Source of the DNA: a virus | IMG/VR virus record: IMGVR_UViG_3300007541_000160 | Span: 1-27,140 of that record | Length of the DNA stretch: 27,140 nucleotides | Direction: 5' to 3' (one strand) | In this document: one piece after another, positions 13,350-22,245 of the stretch | How positions within the stretch are numbered: the stretch's first letter is position 1 | Layout of the letters: the number at the start of each line of letters is the position of its first letter | Notes under the pieces: generated by a model | What the model saw: only the letters and a program-made list of their open reading frames with translations | Told to the model about the DNA's origin: nothing | Database searches by the model: none | Made by a program: the position numbers and the translations under genes

Positions 13350-13625
13350 TTACTTTATAGAGTACAAGTGGTCTTCGATGCGTTTCACAGCATCTTTAAT
13401 ACTTGACCCGCCATTTGTTTTAACTTCTTGTTCCACATTCTCCAGGCGCTTTTCTATTTTGTCAAGCCTGTCTGGAAGCTCAGAAATGATGTCGATAACT
13501 TTAACAACCTTAGAAATAAAGGGCCAAACTTTGATGAGTGCTGCGAGAATTCCCACAATGAGAAAAACGGTCCAAATAATTGGGCCGTAATCCATCAGGA
13601 ACTGAGCTGCCTGGTCGGGTGTCAT
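13350..13625 (-). CDS. Holin-like membrane protein, DUF2746-like (91 aa)
   Basis: One hydrophobic helix spans residues of about 15-35 (PIIWTVFLIVGILAALIKVW). An amphipathic or coiled-coil part follows (about 42-69), then TNGGSSIKDAV (70-80) and a charged end. The helix plus coiled coil plus NGGSS-KDAV block is typical of DUF2746-like membrane proteins coded near the lysis genes of actinophages. It is probably a holin or holin partner, oriented with the N-terminus outside. AGGAG lies nine bases upstream of the ATG. It directly follows the peptidoglycan hydrolase gene and is the last gene of the late unit. Confidence 0.7.
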   Translation of the reverse strand: MTPDQAAQFLMDYGPIIWTVFLIVGILAALIKVWPFISKVVKVIDIISELPDRLDKIEKRLENVEQEVKTNGGSSIKDAVKRIEDHLYSIK

Positions 13626-13629
13626 GTCA

Positions 13630-14364
13630 TTATTCTCCTGGCAACCTTAAGGCTATGCCATACACTTCTTGCGGCGAGGCCCATAGTGACCGGCGCGTTG
13701 TACCTTTGCTTCTTGAAGCATCAATGATTTCTCCGTTTCCGGCGTAAATAGCAATGTGGCTTCCATCCTTCCAAGCCACTATATCACCCGGACGTAAATT
13801 ACTTACAGACGTACGGACACCTGGAATGTTACGACCCTGCCATCCAGCAGAATGTTGCGAAATTCCGTAACCCAACTGGTTATATACAGCCATGACAAGA
13901 CCAGAACAGTCAATACCGCGAGCAGAAGTCCCTCCGAGTTGGTAAGGTGTTCCTCTATACGAACTTGCAGACTGCACTGCAAATCTTCGTGCGTCAGAGA
14001 GATTTCCGTTAGCATCAAAAGCCTCTCCAACCTGGTCAGATGTCAGGTTACCTTGATAATCGTATGTTTGTTGCGGTACTTGCCGAGCTAATTCTTGTTG
14101 CCTTTGAGCAGCTGCCATAGCCCTCTGTCGGACAGCAATTTCTTGCTGCTGTTCTGCCAGCCTAGCGCTTTCTTCACCGACACGCTGTAGCGTATCCATC
14201 GCCCCACGCTCAATGGCACTAATTGGTTCCCCAACGACAGGAGTCATGGCAGGCAAAAAATCTCCTACACGCGTGTCGGGCTGGCGTACCCGAGCAGCGA
14301 ACTCTTCAGCAGATTCTCGTGGGTTACGTTTCTGCTGCTCCTGAATAAAACCAATCATTGACAT
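13630..14364 (-). CDS. NlpC/P60 peptidoglycan hydrolase (244 aa)
   Basis: Residues of about 125-240 are an NlpC/P60 cysteine peptidase: YRGTPYQLGG, then DCSGLVMAVYNQLG (C153), LRPGDIVAW and SHIAIYAGNG (H203), with D215 a possible third residue. It should cut the peptide part of peptidoglycan. The first 120 residues are helical and Gln/Arg-rich, with no signal peptide and no typical cell-wall binding repeats. Two roles are possible: endolysin working with the adjacent holin-like protein, or a virion-associated enzyme that opens the wall during DNA entry. The TAATG overlap with the giant internal protein favours the second; the adjacent membrane protein favours the first. It may do both. Confidence 0.88.
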   Translation of the reverse strand: MSMIGFIQEQQKRNPRESAEEFAARVRQPDTRVGDFLPAMTPVVGEPISAIERGAMDTLQRVGEESARLAEQQQEIAVRQRAMAAAQRQQELARQVPQQTYDYQGNLTSDQVGEAFDANGNLSDARRFAVQSASSYRGTPYQLGGTSARGIDCSGLVMAVYNQLGYGISQHSAGWQGRNIPGVRTSVSNLRPGDIVAWKDGSHIAIYAGNGEIIDASRSKGTTRRSLWASPQEVYGIALRLPGE

Positions 14365-17300
14365 TACTGGTTCTTTTCCCTTTCCTCAGCACGTCTAAGC
14401 TGTTCCTCAATTTTAGCCAAATTGACGTAACTGCTTCTACTGTAAGGCGTAATACCAAAACCAGTCAGCCAGTTGCTAAACGACAGTGCCTGGTCCCACA
14501 CGTTTTTGTTGCCAGATTCGTATTGGAACTGCCTGTCTAGGCCGCTACCAGTCAGCAGGCCAAGCAGCGAGCCCGTCACACTGTAACTTGATACGTTGCT
14601 GACGTAACCTGCGCCAGGGATACTGGAGTCAATGTATTCGCTCATGTCACGAATACGTGACTGTGAGCCAAGCCTGGTGCCTGTTGCAAGTTCAATAGGC
14701 AGTTTAAATGCGGGGTTTAGGCCATCAAAGAACGCCTCATCAATACCGCCACCAAACTGGTTGATAACGTCCCATGAAGCAATACCTGGCCGTACGCCGT
14801 AGTATTTACCGTTAATTTCAAACGTCGGTCCCTGTTGCTCTTCAGTCAAGAAGCTGGGGAATCGCTGGTCGACAGGGAACGGGTCATACATTGAGTGAGG
14901 GTCAAGTCCCATCGCTACCGCAAGGTTATAACTAGCCTTGTTAGGCAGCTGAATTCTGTGTGGTGCCATAACCGCTGTCTCAAGCACTGCTTGTACAGCG
15001 CCCTTGTTCCAGTGGTAGAACGAGTAAAGCCTACGAGCAAACGTCTTCTCGCCAACACTCATGGTCATCAAGTCGGGGTGAAATTTACCGACACGCTCTG
15101 CAGCAAACTCAAACAGCTCTTCTTTAGATTTAGGCGTAACTGTCACACCAAAAGTTCTTGCCATCGGCTCGCCGTCTTGCGCCTGTCGGATGTATTGCAA
15201 GAAGTGTTGGATACGCGAGTAGTGGTCTTGGCCTTCAGAAAGCGTTGTCCAAGCACGCTCCCATTTACCGCCACGAAGAGCAGTACCCAAGCTGGCAATA
15301 CCAAAGAATTTTTCTAGGAATCGGCTTGCCTTTGTCTCAATTAGTTCTTCGCCAATAGCCTCGGACTTGTACAACGCTTGGGCGCTCTTAGCAGGAGGCA
15401 GCACACCATAACGGAGCATGGCTTCAGCAATTTCGTCTTCGGTAATGGTGCCAAAGTTTTTGCTCTTAATACCAAACTGTCGACCACTTTTAACTGTAAC
15501 AAGTGGCTCTTCCAAGTAACCCAAAGCACGAACTACGTCAACATCTGTGTAGTTTCTTCCGCCCTCACGCATAAACCGCCATGCCGCACGGTGGCTTTCA
15601 GCAGCGTATTTAAGGCCCTGAGCCAGGTAGGTCATTGTGATACCGCCGACAAAGTTTCTGACGTGGTGACCAAGACGCGCCACCGTCACAGCGTACTTCC
15701 AAGCCTCAGTGAACGGGTCAAGAATTTTACTAACAAGCTGACCAACCTCGCCGTTAAGACGAGTGCTGCTGCCCACAACTCTGTTTACAGCATCCCATGC
15801 CTCGGCAATATCAGGGTGTACCCAAAACTCTGTCTCAACTAACTGGTCGAGTCGTCCATCACCCGTGGCACTAATCTTGACCCAGCCTTTAACTTTCTCA
15901 GCTGAACCGACACCGGACTGCAGGGCTTTCTGTCGGAACTTAGTGACGTATCCTACCTCTGCCGAGGCTTGAATGGCGGCATTGTAGACACCTTTCATAA
16001 AGTCGACAGGGTCTTGGATGTCCCACTCTTTCCACTGGTTTAGCGTAGCCTTAAGGATGTCCTCATTTGTCAGCGGACGTCCCGCATCTTGAGCAATTTT
16101 GGCCGCATCAGCCAAGCCTTTGTTTAAGTCAAAGAATCCATCCTCAGTAGCCGTTACAACCGTAGACTTGGTCCGACCCAGCACAGCTTTGCTCTTAAAC
16201 AACATGTTCAAGTAAGCCACACCTGCACCAGTACGGAAGAACGTGTTACCTAACAAGTCGTTAATTGGGTTATCGGAAATGTTAAACACGCGGCCAAAAT
16301 GGGTAGACAGGGCTTCGTAAGCTTCCTTAACCATCGGATTTTTGGGTACACCAAGTGCAGGGTTTTTTACGTGTTTAAACGCTTCCTGAATAATGGTCGT
16401 ACTGCCATCCTCTATGACACCAGCAAACTTCTTCGACAGTGCATCCAAAGGCATCAAATACTTGTGCTGTAAATACAGCGGCAACGTTTCCTTAGTCCTA
16501 AACAGGCTGTGAATCCACAGCTGGTTGCGGCTGTGCATACCGGCACGAGCGTTAAAGAACTTGTTAAGAGGCTCCAAGAACTTAATTGTAGCTACCTTAA
16601 TGTTCTTGTAGCCTTCTCCCTCCAAGAACCTGTTGAGGTTAAACCTGGCCTCACCCATTTCATCGTAAGCATTGTCAATAAACTTTTGCGGCGTGTCGGG
16701 GTCAAAACCGCGCTGACCGTCGTTAGCGGCGTTAAGCAAATCTTCCGTATTCTTTTCAATCGCCTCTACTTGCTCATCAGCAGCCTTCAGCGACTCTTCG
16801 CGTCCCTTAACAATGTCTTCCTTTTTGCCTTTAGCAACCTTGTCTGCCAGGTCGACAGTGGTCTCAGCGTTTCGCTTATAACCGTAACCCAGTGCAGCGT
16901 TAACACGGAGCATTGCAATCTTAGAGCCGAGCGGCGACACCTTATCCATCGACTCTTGAATATCCCTAATGACACGGCCATCCTTAGCGACAATGTTTAA
17001 CTGCTCAGCAAGTTTTGTTGCGTCAGCTGCAATGTCCAAGAAAATGCCCGCATAAATGTCGCTAAGCACCTCTCCCTCTGCCTGCCCACGAGCTTTTATA
17101 GCAAGCTGCCTGTTAGTGGCTACCTGTGCCAAGTCTTCGCGTGCGTTATAAATGGCATCAACTAGTTTCTCCCTGGCCACGCCACTGTTCCACTCCAAAG
17201 CCTTACCCGCCTGGCGTACCCCATCACCAAAGTTACCGGCCTTACCAACACCGTACTTAAACCAGCTGTCGTCCTCGGCCAAGAAGTTAGGGATGGGCTT

Positions 17301-19667
17301 AGTTCTGCTGTTGTCTGCGCTGTCAAGGACAGGATTACGGCGCTCTGTCGACTTCAAAATGTCGTCGATAAGCATACGAAGCTCGTCTTCGGGCAAATCT
17401 TTCTTGACGACAGTTGCGGCCACAGCGTCCATAAACTTGGTGTACGGAAGTGTGCTCTTAATGTTGTTGTGGAACAAAAGCTGCAAAATCTTGTCGTTAC
17501 CGAGGTAAGCCTTAACAACATCGTAAGCATCCGTCCAACGCAACGACACAACCTCTTTAGCTGCGTCGCCCAAGAACTGCACATCGAAATGCATCGTCAA
17601 ACCGTGCTCATCAAAAAGCTTTTCAATAAGCTTCATAGACGCCAGGTGCAGCCTCTCGGCTTCGGCACCACGAATAAAACCGCGAGTAGCGCCCGCTAAA
17701 ACGTCAGGAGCCTTGCCGATTTCTAGCAACTTAACTAGGTTGCGCTGCAGCGACAAAATAACGTCTAAGAAGAAGTGGGTGTTGGCTGCCAAAGCCTTGA
17801 CACCAGTACCTTCGCCGTAAACGCCAGCAGTTCTAAACGTACCGTCGTCGGTAATAAAGTCGTGCTTGCCGTTAATAACGTCAAGGTCCATCTTCTCAAA
17901 AATAGGGCCTGGCTTGTCCTTACCGCCGTACTTCAACGTGTCCTCGACAAGCTTCAAAACAATTGGCGCAAGCTGCTCAGGAGCCAAAGCTCTAGTATCA
18001 GAAGGTAAATACCCCAGGTTACGCAAAATCTGCTCAGCATCCGTACCGGCATCAATGCTTTCACTGATAGCAGTCAAATCGTCGGCAAGCGATTCCGGAG
18101 TAACTGTCGGAATATCCATTGCCTTACCCGCAGCATCATCAAGAGCCGCCTGATACATTTTCTCGTCAATACTGAAACGACGCAGGAACTCAGAACGCGC
18201 TTTCTTAATTGTGCCAAATGTAGGCAACGTACCCGCCTCATCAAGGGCTAATTTAATGCTGTCAATAAGCTTAGCCAGCGAGTTGACAGAAAGCCTGCGG
18301 GCTTCTTTAAACAGGTCCTCGCCAAAAACTTTCATCGCTATTTCAAGTGTTTCGCCCTCAGCTTCTTTAAGCTGCCTTGCAATCGTCAAATTGACGTTCT
18401 CTTGAATGTCATTAACAACCGTGTCAGACGCTTTAATAAAGTTACCAACCGCATCAACCGGCTTGCCCGTCTTAGCCCTCTCAACATAACGTTTGTGCAT
18501 CGGCTTAAGAATCTGGTTCTCAATCTCACGAACCATTGCAAAGTCTTTGTTCTTAATAGAGTTTTCGTAAAAACTAAGCAAAGCTTTCATGCTTGTCGTA
18601 TTACCGCCCATACGACTAGCAATAAATTTAAACGGCCTTAAGTTAATAGTTTGTGCAGTAAAAGCCTTAGCAGAAACAGACTGTCCAAACTCAGCAGCCC
18701 ACTTATTAAATGGTTTATAAGCAACTTTGACAGCCGCAGGAGTAATCGTCGCCAACCGCTCAAACAACTTAGTAAACTCGCCACTAAGCGGCTCATTCTT
18801 ACGACCAACCCTAATCTTCTTCTTCTGCAACAACTCACGCACAACCTGAGACGGCGCATTAATATTGTCAGGCTCAGCAGCCAACTTCTTAGCAATTGCC
18901 TCGTTAGCCTCAGCGACAGGGAATGACTCAGAAGAAACAGCCTTACCTTTAGGAACAGCCGCTTCACCATCCTGAACAAACTGGTCCTTAGCAGCAGTCT
19001 TAGGTGCTTTCTTAGCTTGTACTCTAGCCGCTTCCTCAACAACACTGGTACCCTTTTCAGCTGCCCTAACACCGGCCTCAGCTACGTCAGCACCGACAGT
19101 GGCTACTTCCTTAGACGCTTTAGCAGCAGCCTTAGCTGCCCAAACACCAGGAATCAGGTTAATCGGGTCAAGAACAACATCCCCAACAAAACCTAACGCG
19201 CCCCTAACCTTAGGGTCAACGTTATTCTCAACATCAACATAGTTAGGGTTATTGCGGTAATAGGTATCGACACCTTTCTCAATAACACCTTCCCACGTAA
19301 TCCTGTCCTCCGGAGAATACTCAATACCGGGAACAAGGCCATGCAAAGCACCACGAGCAGGCGACGTAAGGTTCTTAACATACACGCCAAACGCGTCCTT
19401 CATCGCACCAGCAGTATCACCAGTACGCGCCGTTTGCTGAATACGCTCAATATCTTTAGGCAAATCCAGCAAACTAGAAATCGGCTCAGTAAGCGAATAC
19501 ACGCCACGGTTTAACGCGTCAACAAAACCCGCCAAAAACCCGCGATTGCCTGGACTAGATTTTAAAGGCTCTGTCGGCGCAGGAAAATTAAACAGCGGCT
19601 GAGACTGTACCCCAGGCTGGCGGTTTTTAGCATATTCAGAAAAACTCTTAGGAGAGGTGTCTGACAC
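14364..19667 (-). CDS. Giant internal virion (ejection) protein (1767 aa)
   Basis: No enzyme motif was found by eye. The protein is mostly helical. It has an early hydrophobic stretch (about 165-190, around DVVLDPINLIPGVW), an Ala/Lys/Glu-rich coiled-coil region (about 190-250), a long alpha-helical middle and a C-terminal part with LYSFYHWNKGAVQAVLETAV, then a Ser/Gly-rich region and a charged end. In podoviruses such very large helical proteins sit inside the capsid and form the channel through which DNA crosses the cell envelope; position between internal proteins and a wall hydrolase fits that. The start is GTG 19667, close behind AGGAGG (19672-19677). It is the largest gene in the window, about 5.3 kb. 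Confidence 0.75.
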   Translation of the reverse strand: MSDTSPKSFSEYAKNRQPGVQSQPLFNFPAPTEPLKSSPGNRGFLAGFVDALNRGVYSLTEPISSLLDLPKDIERIQQTARTGDTAGAMKDAFGVYVKNLTSPARGALHGLVPGIEYSPEDRITWEGVIEKGVDTYYRNNPNYVDVENNVDPKVRGALGFVGDVVLDPINLIPGVWAAKAAAKASKEVATVGADVAEAGVRAAEKGTSVVEEAARVQAKKAPKTAAKDQFVQDGEAAVPKGKAVSSESFPVAEANEAIAKKLAAEPDNINAPSQVVRELLQKKKIRVGRKNEPLSGEFTKLFERLATITPAAVKVAYKPFNKWAAEFGQSVSAKAFTAQTINLRPFKFIASRMGGNTTSMKALLSFYENSIKNKDFAMVREIENQILKPMHKRYVERAKTGKPVDAVGNFIKASDTVVNDIQENVNLTIARQLKEAEGETLEIAMKVFGEDLFKEARRLSVNSLAKLIDSIKLALDEAGTLPTFGTIKKARSEFLRRFSIDEKMYQAALDDAAGKAMDIPTVTPESLADDLTAISESIDAGTDAEQILRNLGYLPSDTRALAPEQLAPIVLKLVEDTLKYGGKDKPGPIFEKMDLDVINGKHDFITDDGTFRTAGVYGEGTGVKALAANTHFFLDVILSLQRNLVKLLEIGKAPDVLAGATRGFIRGAEAERLHLASMKLIEKLFDEHGLTMHFDVQFLGDAAKEVVSLRWTDAYDVVKAYLGNDKILQLLFHNNIKSTLPYTKFMDAVAATVVKKDLPEDELRMLIDDILKSTERRNPVLDSADNSRTKPIPNFLAEDDSWFKYGVGKAGNFGDGVRQAGKALEWNSGVAREKLVDAIYNAREDLAQVATNRQLAIKARGQAEGEVLSDIYAGIFLDIAADATKLAEQLNIVAKDGRVIRDIQESMDKVSPLGSKIAMLRVNAALGYGYKRNAETTVDLADKVAKGKKEDIVKGREESLKAADEQVEAIEKNTEDLLNAANDGQRGFDPDTPQKFIDNAYDEMGEARFNLNRFLEGEGYKNIKVATIKFLEPLNKFFNARAGMHSRNQLWIHSLFRTKETLPLYLQHKYLMPLDALSKKFAGVIEDGSTTIIQEAFKHVKNPALGVPKNPMVKEAYEALSTHFGRVFNISDNPINDLLGNTFFRTGAGVAYLNMLFKSKAVLGRTKSTVVTATEDGFFDLNKGLADAAKIAQDAGRPLTNEDILKATLNQWKEWDIQDPVDFMKGVYNAAIQASAEVGYVTKFRQKALQSGVGSAEKVKGWVKISATGDGRLDQLVETEFWVHPDIAEAWDAVNRVVGSSTRLNGEVGQLVSKILDPFTEAWKYAVTVARLGHHVRNFVGGITMTYLAQGLKYAAESHRAAWRFMREGGRNYTDVDVVRALGYLEEPLVTVKSGRQFGIKSKNFGTITEDEIAEAMLRYGVLPPAKSAQALYKSEAIGEELIETKASRFLEKFFGIASLGTALRGGKWERAWTTLSEGQDHYSRIQHFLQYIRQAQDGEPMARTFGVTVTPKSKEELFEFAAERVGKFHPDLMTMSVGEKTFARRLYSFYHWNKGAVQAVLETAVMAPHRIQLPNKASYNLAVAMGLDPHSMYDPFPVDQRFPSFLTEEQQGPTFEINGKYYGVRPGIASWDVINQFGGGIDEAFFDGLNPAFKLPIELATGTRLGSQSRIRDMSEYIDSSIPGAGYVSNVSSYSVTGSLLGLLTGSGLDRQFQYESGNKNVWDQALSFSNWLTGFGITPYSRSSYVNLAKIEEQLRRAEEREKNQ

Positions 19668-19678
19668 TTAGCCTCCTA

Positions 19679-20908
19679 TTACTGAGCCGCGCCACCCAAT
19701 ACTGAAGGCGCTACCTGCAAGTACCTCTCCAAAGCAGTTGCTTCATCGCCGGTCTGGGCTAGAAGAGCCTGGAAAAGGTCACTTTGAAGTTTAGCAGCAT
19801 CCAATTGGGCTTGCTGGCCTTTAAACTGTTGTTCAGCCATAAACTCGCTAAACGCCTGGTCCATAGCTGGGTCACCCGTCGGGCTAGCCAAACGAGCCCT
19901 CAAATCCAAGTCCTGAGCAAGCTGCTCACGAGCTGTCGGACCCTGGCCAAGAGCCATAGCCTCAGCCAGCTGCGACTCAGCAATCTGCCGTTGCAGAGCA
20001 CGCAACACCGCAGTCTGCTGTTCAGCACCCTGTTGCTGTGCAGCCTGCGCCATTTGAGAACCAAACTCACCAGCAGACGCACCATAACGTGCCGTAGCCG
20101 ACAAGCCGCCAGCACGTCCCGTTTCAAGCTGTGCCAACGCCTCAGCCTGAGACAAAGCCTGCGACGGAAGAATCTGCCCAGCAGCTTCCTCAATACCCAA
20201 ACGAGCCATCTGGTCAGCAGCCTGCTGTTGAGCAGACTCGTAAGCCTGACGCACGTTCTGAGCCGAACTGTCGTAAGTTTGACCAATGCCAGCTTCAGCA
20301 GAACCATAGATGTCACGCAGACGGTCAATGTTTTGCTGGGCTGTACCACCAAGCTGACTGTACAAAGCAGCAATTTGTGCGTTCAAATCCGTAGCTTGCC
20401 CCATCAAAGCATCGCGGTAACCGCTGTAATCAACGACAGGGTCGGTGTAACCAGCGAGCGCTTCAGCTAAAGCATCCGTAACGGTAGGCTCTGCAACCGG
20501 ATACTGGGTACCCCCAGTTCTTCCACGTAAACCTGCAGAAGCTGCGCGGTCTGTTTCGGCTGGACCAGAATAAGGAAGAGCGTCAGTCGAATAGGCGCGG
20601 CTACCCAGACCCTGCTGGTAATCTGCCTGAGGCTGAGACGTAAGAAAACGGTAAACAGCCTCTCCAGCGTTCAGCAAGCCAGCCTCAACACCGCGCCCAA
20701 TACCACGCAAACCGCCACCAAGAGCAGAAATACCATACTGTTGCTCTGGAACCTGTCCTACAGGCGAATATTCGACACTTCCGGGCTGCGTAGCTTCCTG
20801 AATACGCCCACCAGGAGTACCGGCATAAAACCTTTTAAACCAGTCTGGGATACCGCCAATACCGATTTGCTTGTCTTTCTTACCGTCGTCAAGTTTTACG
20901 TCGCTCAT
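19679..20908 (-). CDS. Probable internal virion protein, Ala/Gln-rich (409 aa)
   Basis: The N-terminal 150 residues are Gly/Pro/Tyr-rich and probably disordered (it opens MSDVKLDDGKKDKQ). From about residue 175 to the end the protein is a long helical, Ala/Gln-rich region (LNAQIAALYSQLGGTAQQNI, AYESAQQQAADQMARL). This composition is typical of podovirus internal core or ejection proteins. The ATG shares a base with the stop of the gene before it (TAATG). No sequence family is recognised with certainty. Confidence 0.6.
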   Translation of the reverse strand: MSDVKLDDGKKDKQIGIGGIPDWFKRFYAGTPGGRIQEATQPGSVEYSPVGQVPEQQYGISALGGGLRGIGRGVEAGLLNAGEAVYRFLTSQPQADYQQGLGSRAYSTDALPYSGPAETDRAASAGLRGRTGGTQYPVAEPTVTDALAEALAGYTDPVVDYSGYRDALMGQATDLNAQIAALYSQLGGTAQQNIDRLRDIYGSAEAGIGQTYDSSAQNVRQAYESAQQQAADQMARLGIEEAAGQILPSQALSQAEALAQLETGRAGGLSATARYGASAGEFGSQMAQAAQQQGAEQQTAVLRALQRQIAESQLAEAMALGQGPTAREQLAQDLDLRARLASPTGDPAMDQAFSEFMAEQQFKGQQAQLDAAKLQSDLFQALLAQTGDEATALERYLQVAPSVLGGAAQ

Positions 20909-21738
20909 TAGAAACCAGCCTCCTGAATCGCACGCATAATAGCCCTATTCTCGGCATCACGACGCACCTGCTGACGCCGCTCCTCAGCTGTCGTACGCTG
21001 TTGAGCAAGCTCAGTATCCAAATCTTGTCTAAATCGACTACGACCTGTCTCCATACCCTCAAGCTGCTGGTTAAGACGGTTTTGGAACTCCGCAAAATTA
21101 CGAACAAAGTCACTAGACCTCAACGTTCCACGAGCAGCAAACTCATCACGAGCAGAACGAGTACCCATAGCCGCAGCACTAAACGGGTCGTACTCACCTT
21201 CAATATCAAACTGGCCTCTAATTTTATCGGGCTCAGCAGCGGCAGTTAAAGCCCCAGCAACCGGGTCAGCAGCCTGCTCGCCAATAGGTCTCATAGCTAC
21301 AAAACCTTCTTGCGGCCTATACCCAAGACGACGCAAACCAGTCAAATAGTCCATTCCGTAACGTTCACCACGGGTCTGGGCACCTGTTTCAAAGTCGCGC
21401 AAGGCACGGTCAATTGCGGCAATCTGTGAAGCGTATAGTGAGTCGTTCCAGTTAATAGGACCAAGCCCTCTAGATTGTGTAGTTGCGGGAAGAGCCTGAA
21501 TGTTCTGAGAGCCTCCACCTTGGCTTCCTCCACCTCCGCCAGTGTCATTACTTTTAATTGTTGGTGCTTTTAGCTCGTAGCCAGGGTTTCTAACAAAAGT
21601 ACCTTGTTGTATATTTCCAACATCTTTTTTAGCATAGCTTTGAGCTAAATCAGCTTGCCGAGGATTAGTAATTTTAAATCCAACAGCTCTTCTTTTTGCA
21701 GCATCTAAATCGGCTTGTCTAGGATTTGTAATAGCCAT
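20908..21738 (-). CDS. Probable internal virion protein with duplicated N-terminal motif (276 aa)
   Basis: ITNPRQADL occurs twice near the N-terminus (residues 3-11 and 23-31). A Gly-rich linker (GGGGGSQGGGS, about 68-78) separates this from a helical, Arg/Gln-rich C-terminal part ending RAIMRAIQEAGF. The shape matches that of the next protein: disordered front, helical back. It is probably a partner in the ejection apparatus. The same TAATG overlap connects it to its neighbours on both sides. Confidence 0.6.
   Translation of the reverse strand: MAITNPRQADLDAAKRRAVGFKITNPRQADLAQSYAKKDVGNIQQGTFVRNPGYELKAPTIKSNDTGGGGGSQGGGSQNIQALPATTQSRGLGPINWNDSLYASQIAAIDRALRDFETGAQTRGERYGMDYLTGLRRLGYRPQEGFVAMRPIGEQAADPVAGALTAAAEPDKIRGQFDIEGEYDPFSAAAMGTRSARDEFAARGTLRSSDFVRNFAEFQNRLNQQLEGMETGRSRFRQDLDTELAQQRTTAEERRQQVRRDAENRAIMRAIQEAGF
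21650..21732 (-). repeat. Duplicated segment encoding ITNPRQADL twice
   Basis: On the minus strand two similar stretches of about 27 bases (around 21646-21672 and 21706-21732) encode the same nine residues 60 bases apart. They differ at several third positions (for example GGATTTGTAAT versus GGATTAGTAAT on the plus strand), so the duplication is not very recent and the peptide has been conserved. Confidence 0.65.
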
Positions 21739-21875
21739 TAGTACATCCCCGAAGAAGTCTTACCAGGGCTACCAGAAAGCTTACGCATCATGGCCTTTTT
21801 ACGCTCCTCATTCTCGTCATACTTAGACTTCTGAGGAGCAAGACGATTGCCCATACTCATTTTATCGCGGTACAT
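21738..21875 (-). CDS. Tiny basic late protein 3 (45 aa)
   Basis: The ATG (cat at 21873-21875) overlaps the previous stop and its TAA overlaps the next ATG. The protein is basic. Its middle reads DENEERKKAMMRKLS, which lines up with the C-termini of the two small proteins just upstream, and is followed by a short Ser/Gly tail. The function is unknown; place and charge suggest a minor virion or DNA-associated protein. Confidence 0.6.
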   Translation of the reverse strand: MYRDKMSMGNRLAPQKSKYDENEERKKAMMRKLSGSPGKTSSGMY

Positions 21876-22051
21876 TACGACAGCCTCTTTCGTATAGCTT
21901 TCTGTCTAGCAGCTGCCATATTATCCACCAAATTAGGATAAGGCCGTCCTGCAGCTTTAGCTCTTGATTTAGCCTCAGACTTCTGTGCAGGAGTCAAAGA
22001 CTTCCGCTCGCTTTTCGGTTTAGGGTTTTTTGTTTCCCACACTTTTTTCAA
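21875..22051 (-). CDS. Tiny basic late protein 2, TTG start (58 aa)
   Basis: The TTG (caa at 22049-22051) is preceded by AGGAGG five bases upstream and forms a TTGA overlap with the stop of the gene before it, so the start is well supported. The protein is very rich in Lys and Arg. It contains AAGRPYP and ends DNMAAARQKAIRKRLS, closely matching the end of the 65-aa protein upstream. The function is unknown. It could bind DNA in the capsid or contact internal proteins. Confidence 0.65.
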   Translation of the reverse strand: MKKVWETKNPKPKSERKSLTPAQKSEAKSRAKAAGRPYPNLVDNMAAARQKAIRKRLS

Positions 22052-22245
22052 GATAGCCTCCTGAGCAAAGCGTCCCGTCTAGCGGCAGCTTTATTATCAC
22101 GTATAGTATAGCCCGCCCTATCCCTTACTTTACCAACAGTAGGCATAGGACGTCCACTCCCGTAATGCTTCTTTCCAGCAGCATACGGGTTAAAACCGCC
22201 ACCCCCCTGGGGTACGCGGCTAAACTCAGTACGAACGCGGTTCAT
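22048..22245 (-). CDS. Tiny basic late protein 1 (65 aa)
   Basis: The ATG (22243-22245) shares a base with the stop of the nozzle gene. The protein is basic with a Gly-rich front (PQGGGGFNPYAAGKK), then GSGRPMP and the C-terminus DNKAAARRDALLRRLS. The GRPxP and DNxAAAR..A...RLS blocks recur in the next gene, so the pair appears duplicated. No family is recognised. Confidence 0.65.
   Translation of the reverse strand: MNRVRTEFSRVPQGGGGFNPYAAGKKHYGSGRPMPTVGKVRDRAGYTIRDNKAAARRDALLRRLS

Noticed and set aside
19784-20470. 228-codon open frame on the plus strand
   Set aside because: It is antisense to the Ala/Gln-rich internal protein; its Ser/Leu/Arg-rich sequence is what the reverse of such codons gives.
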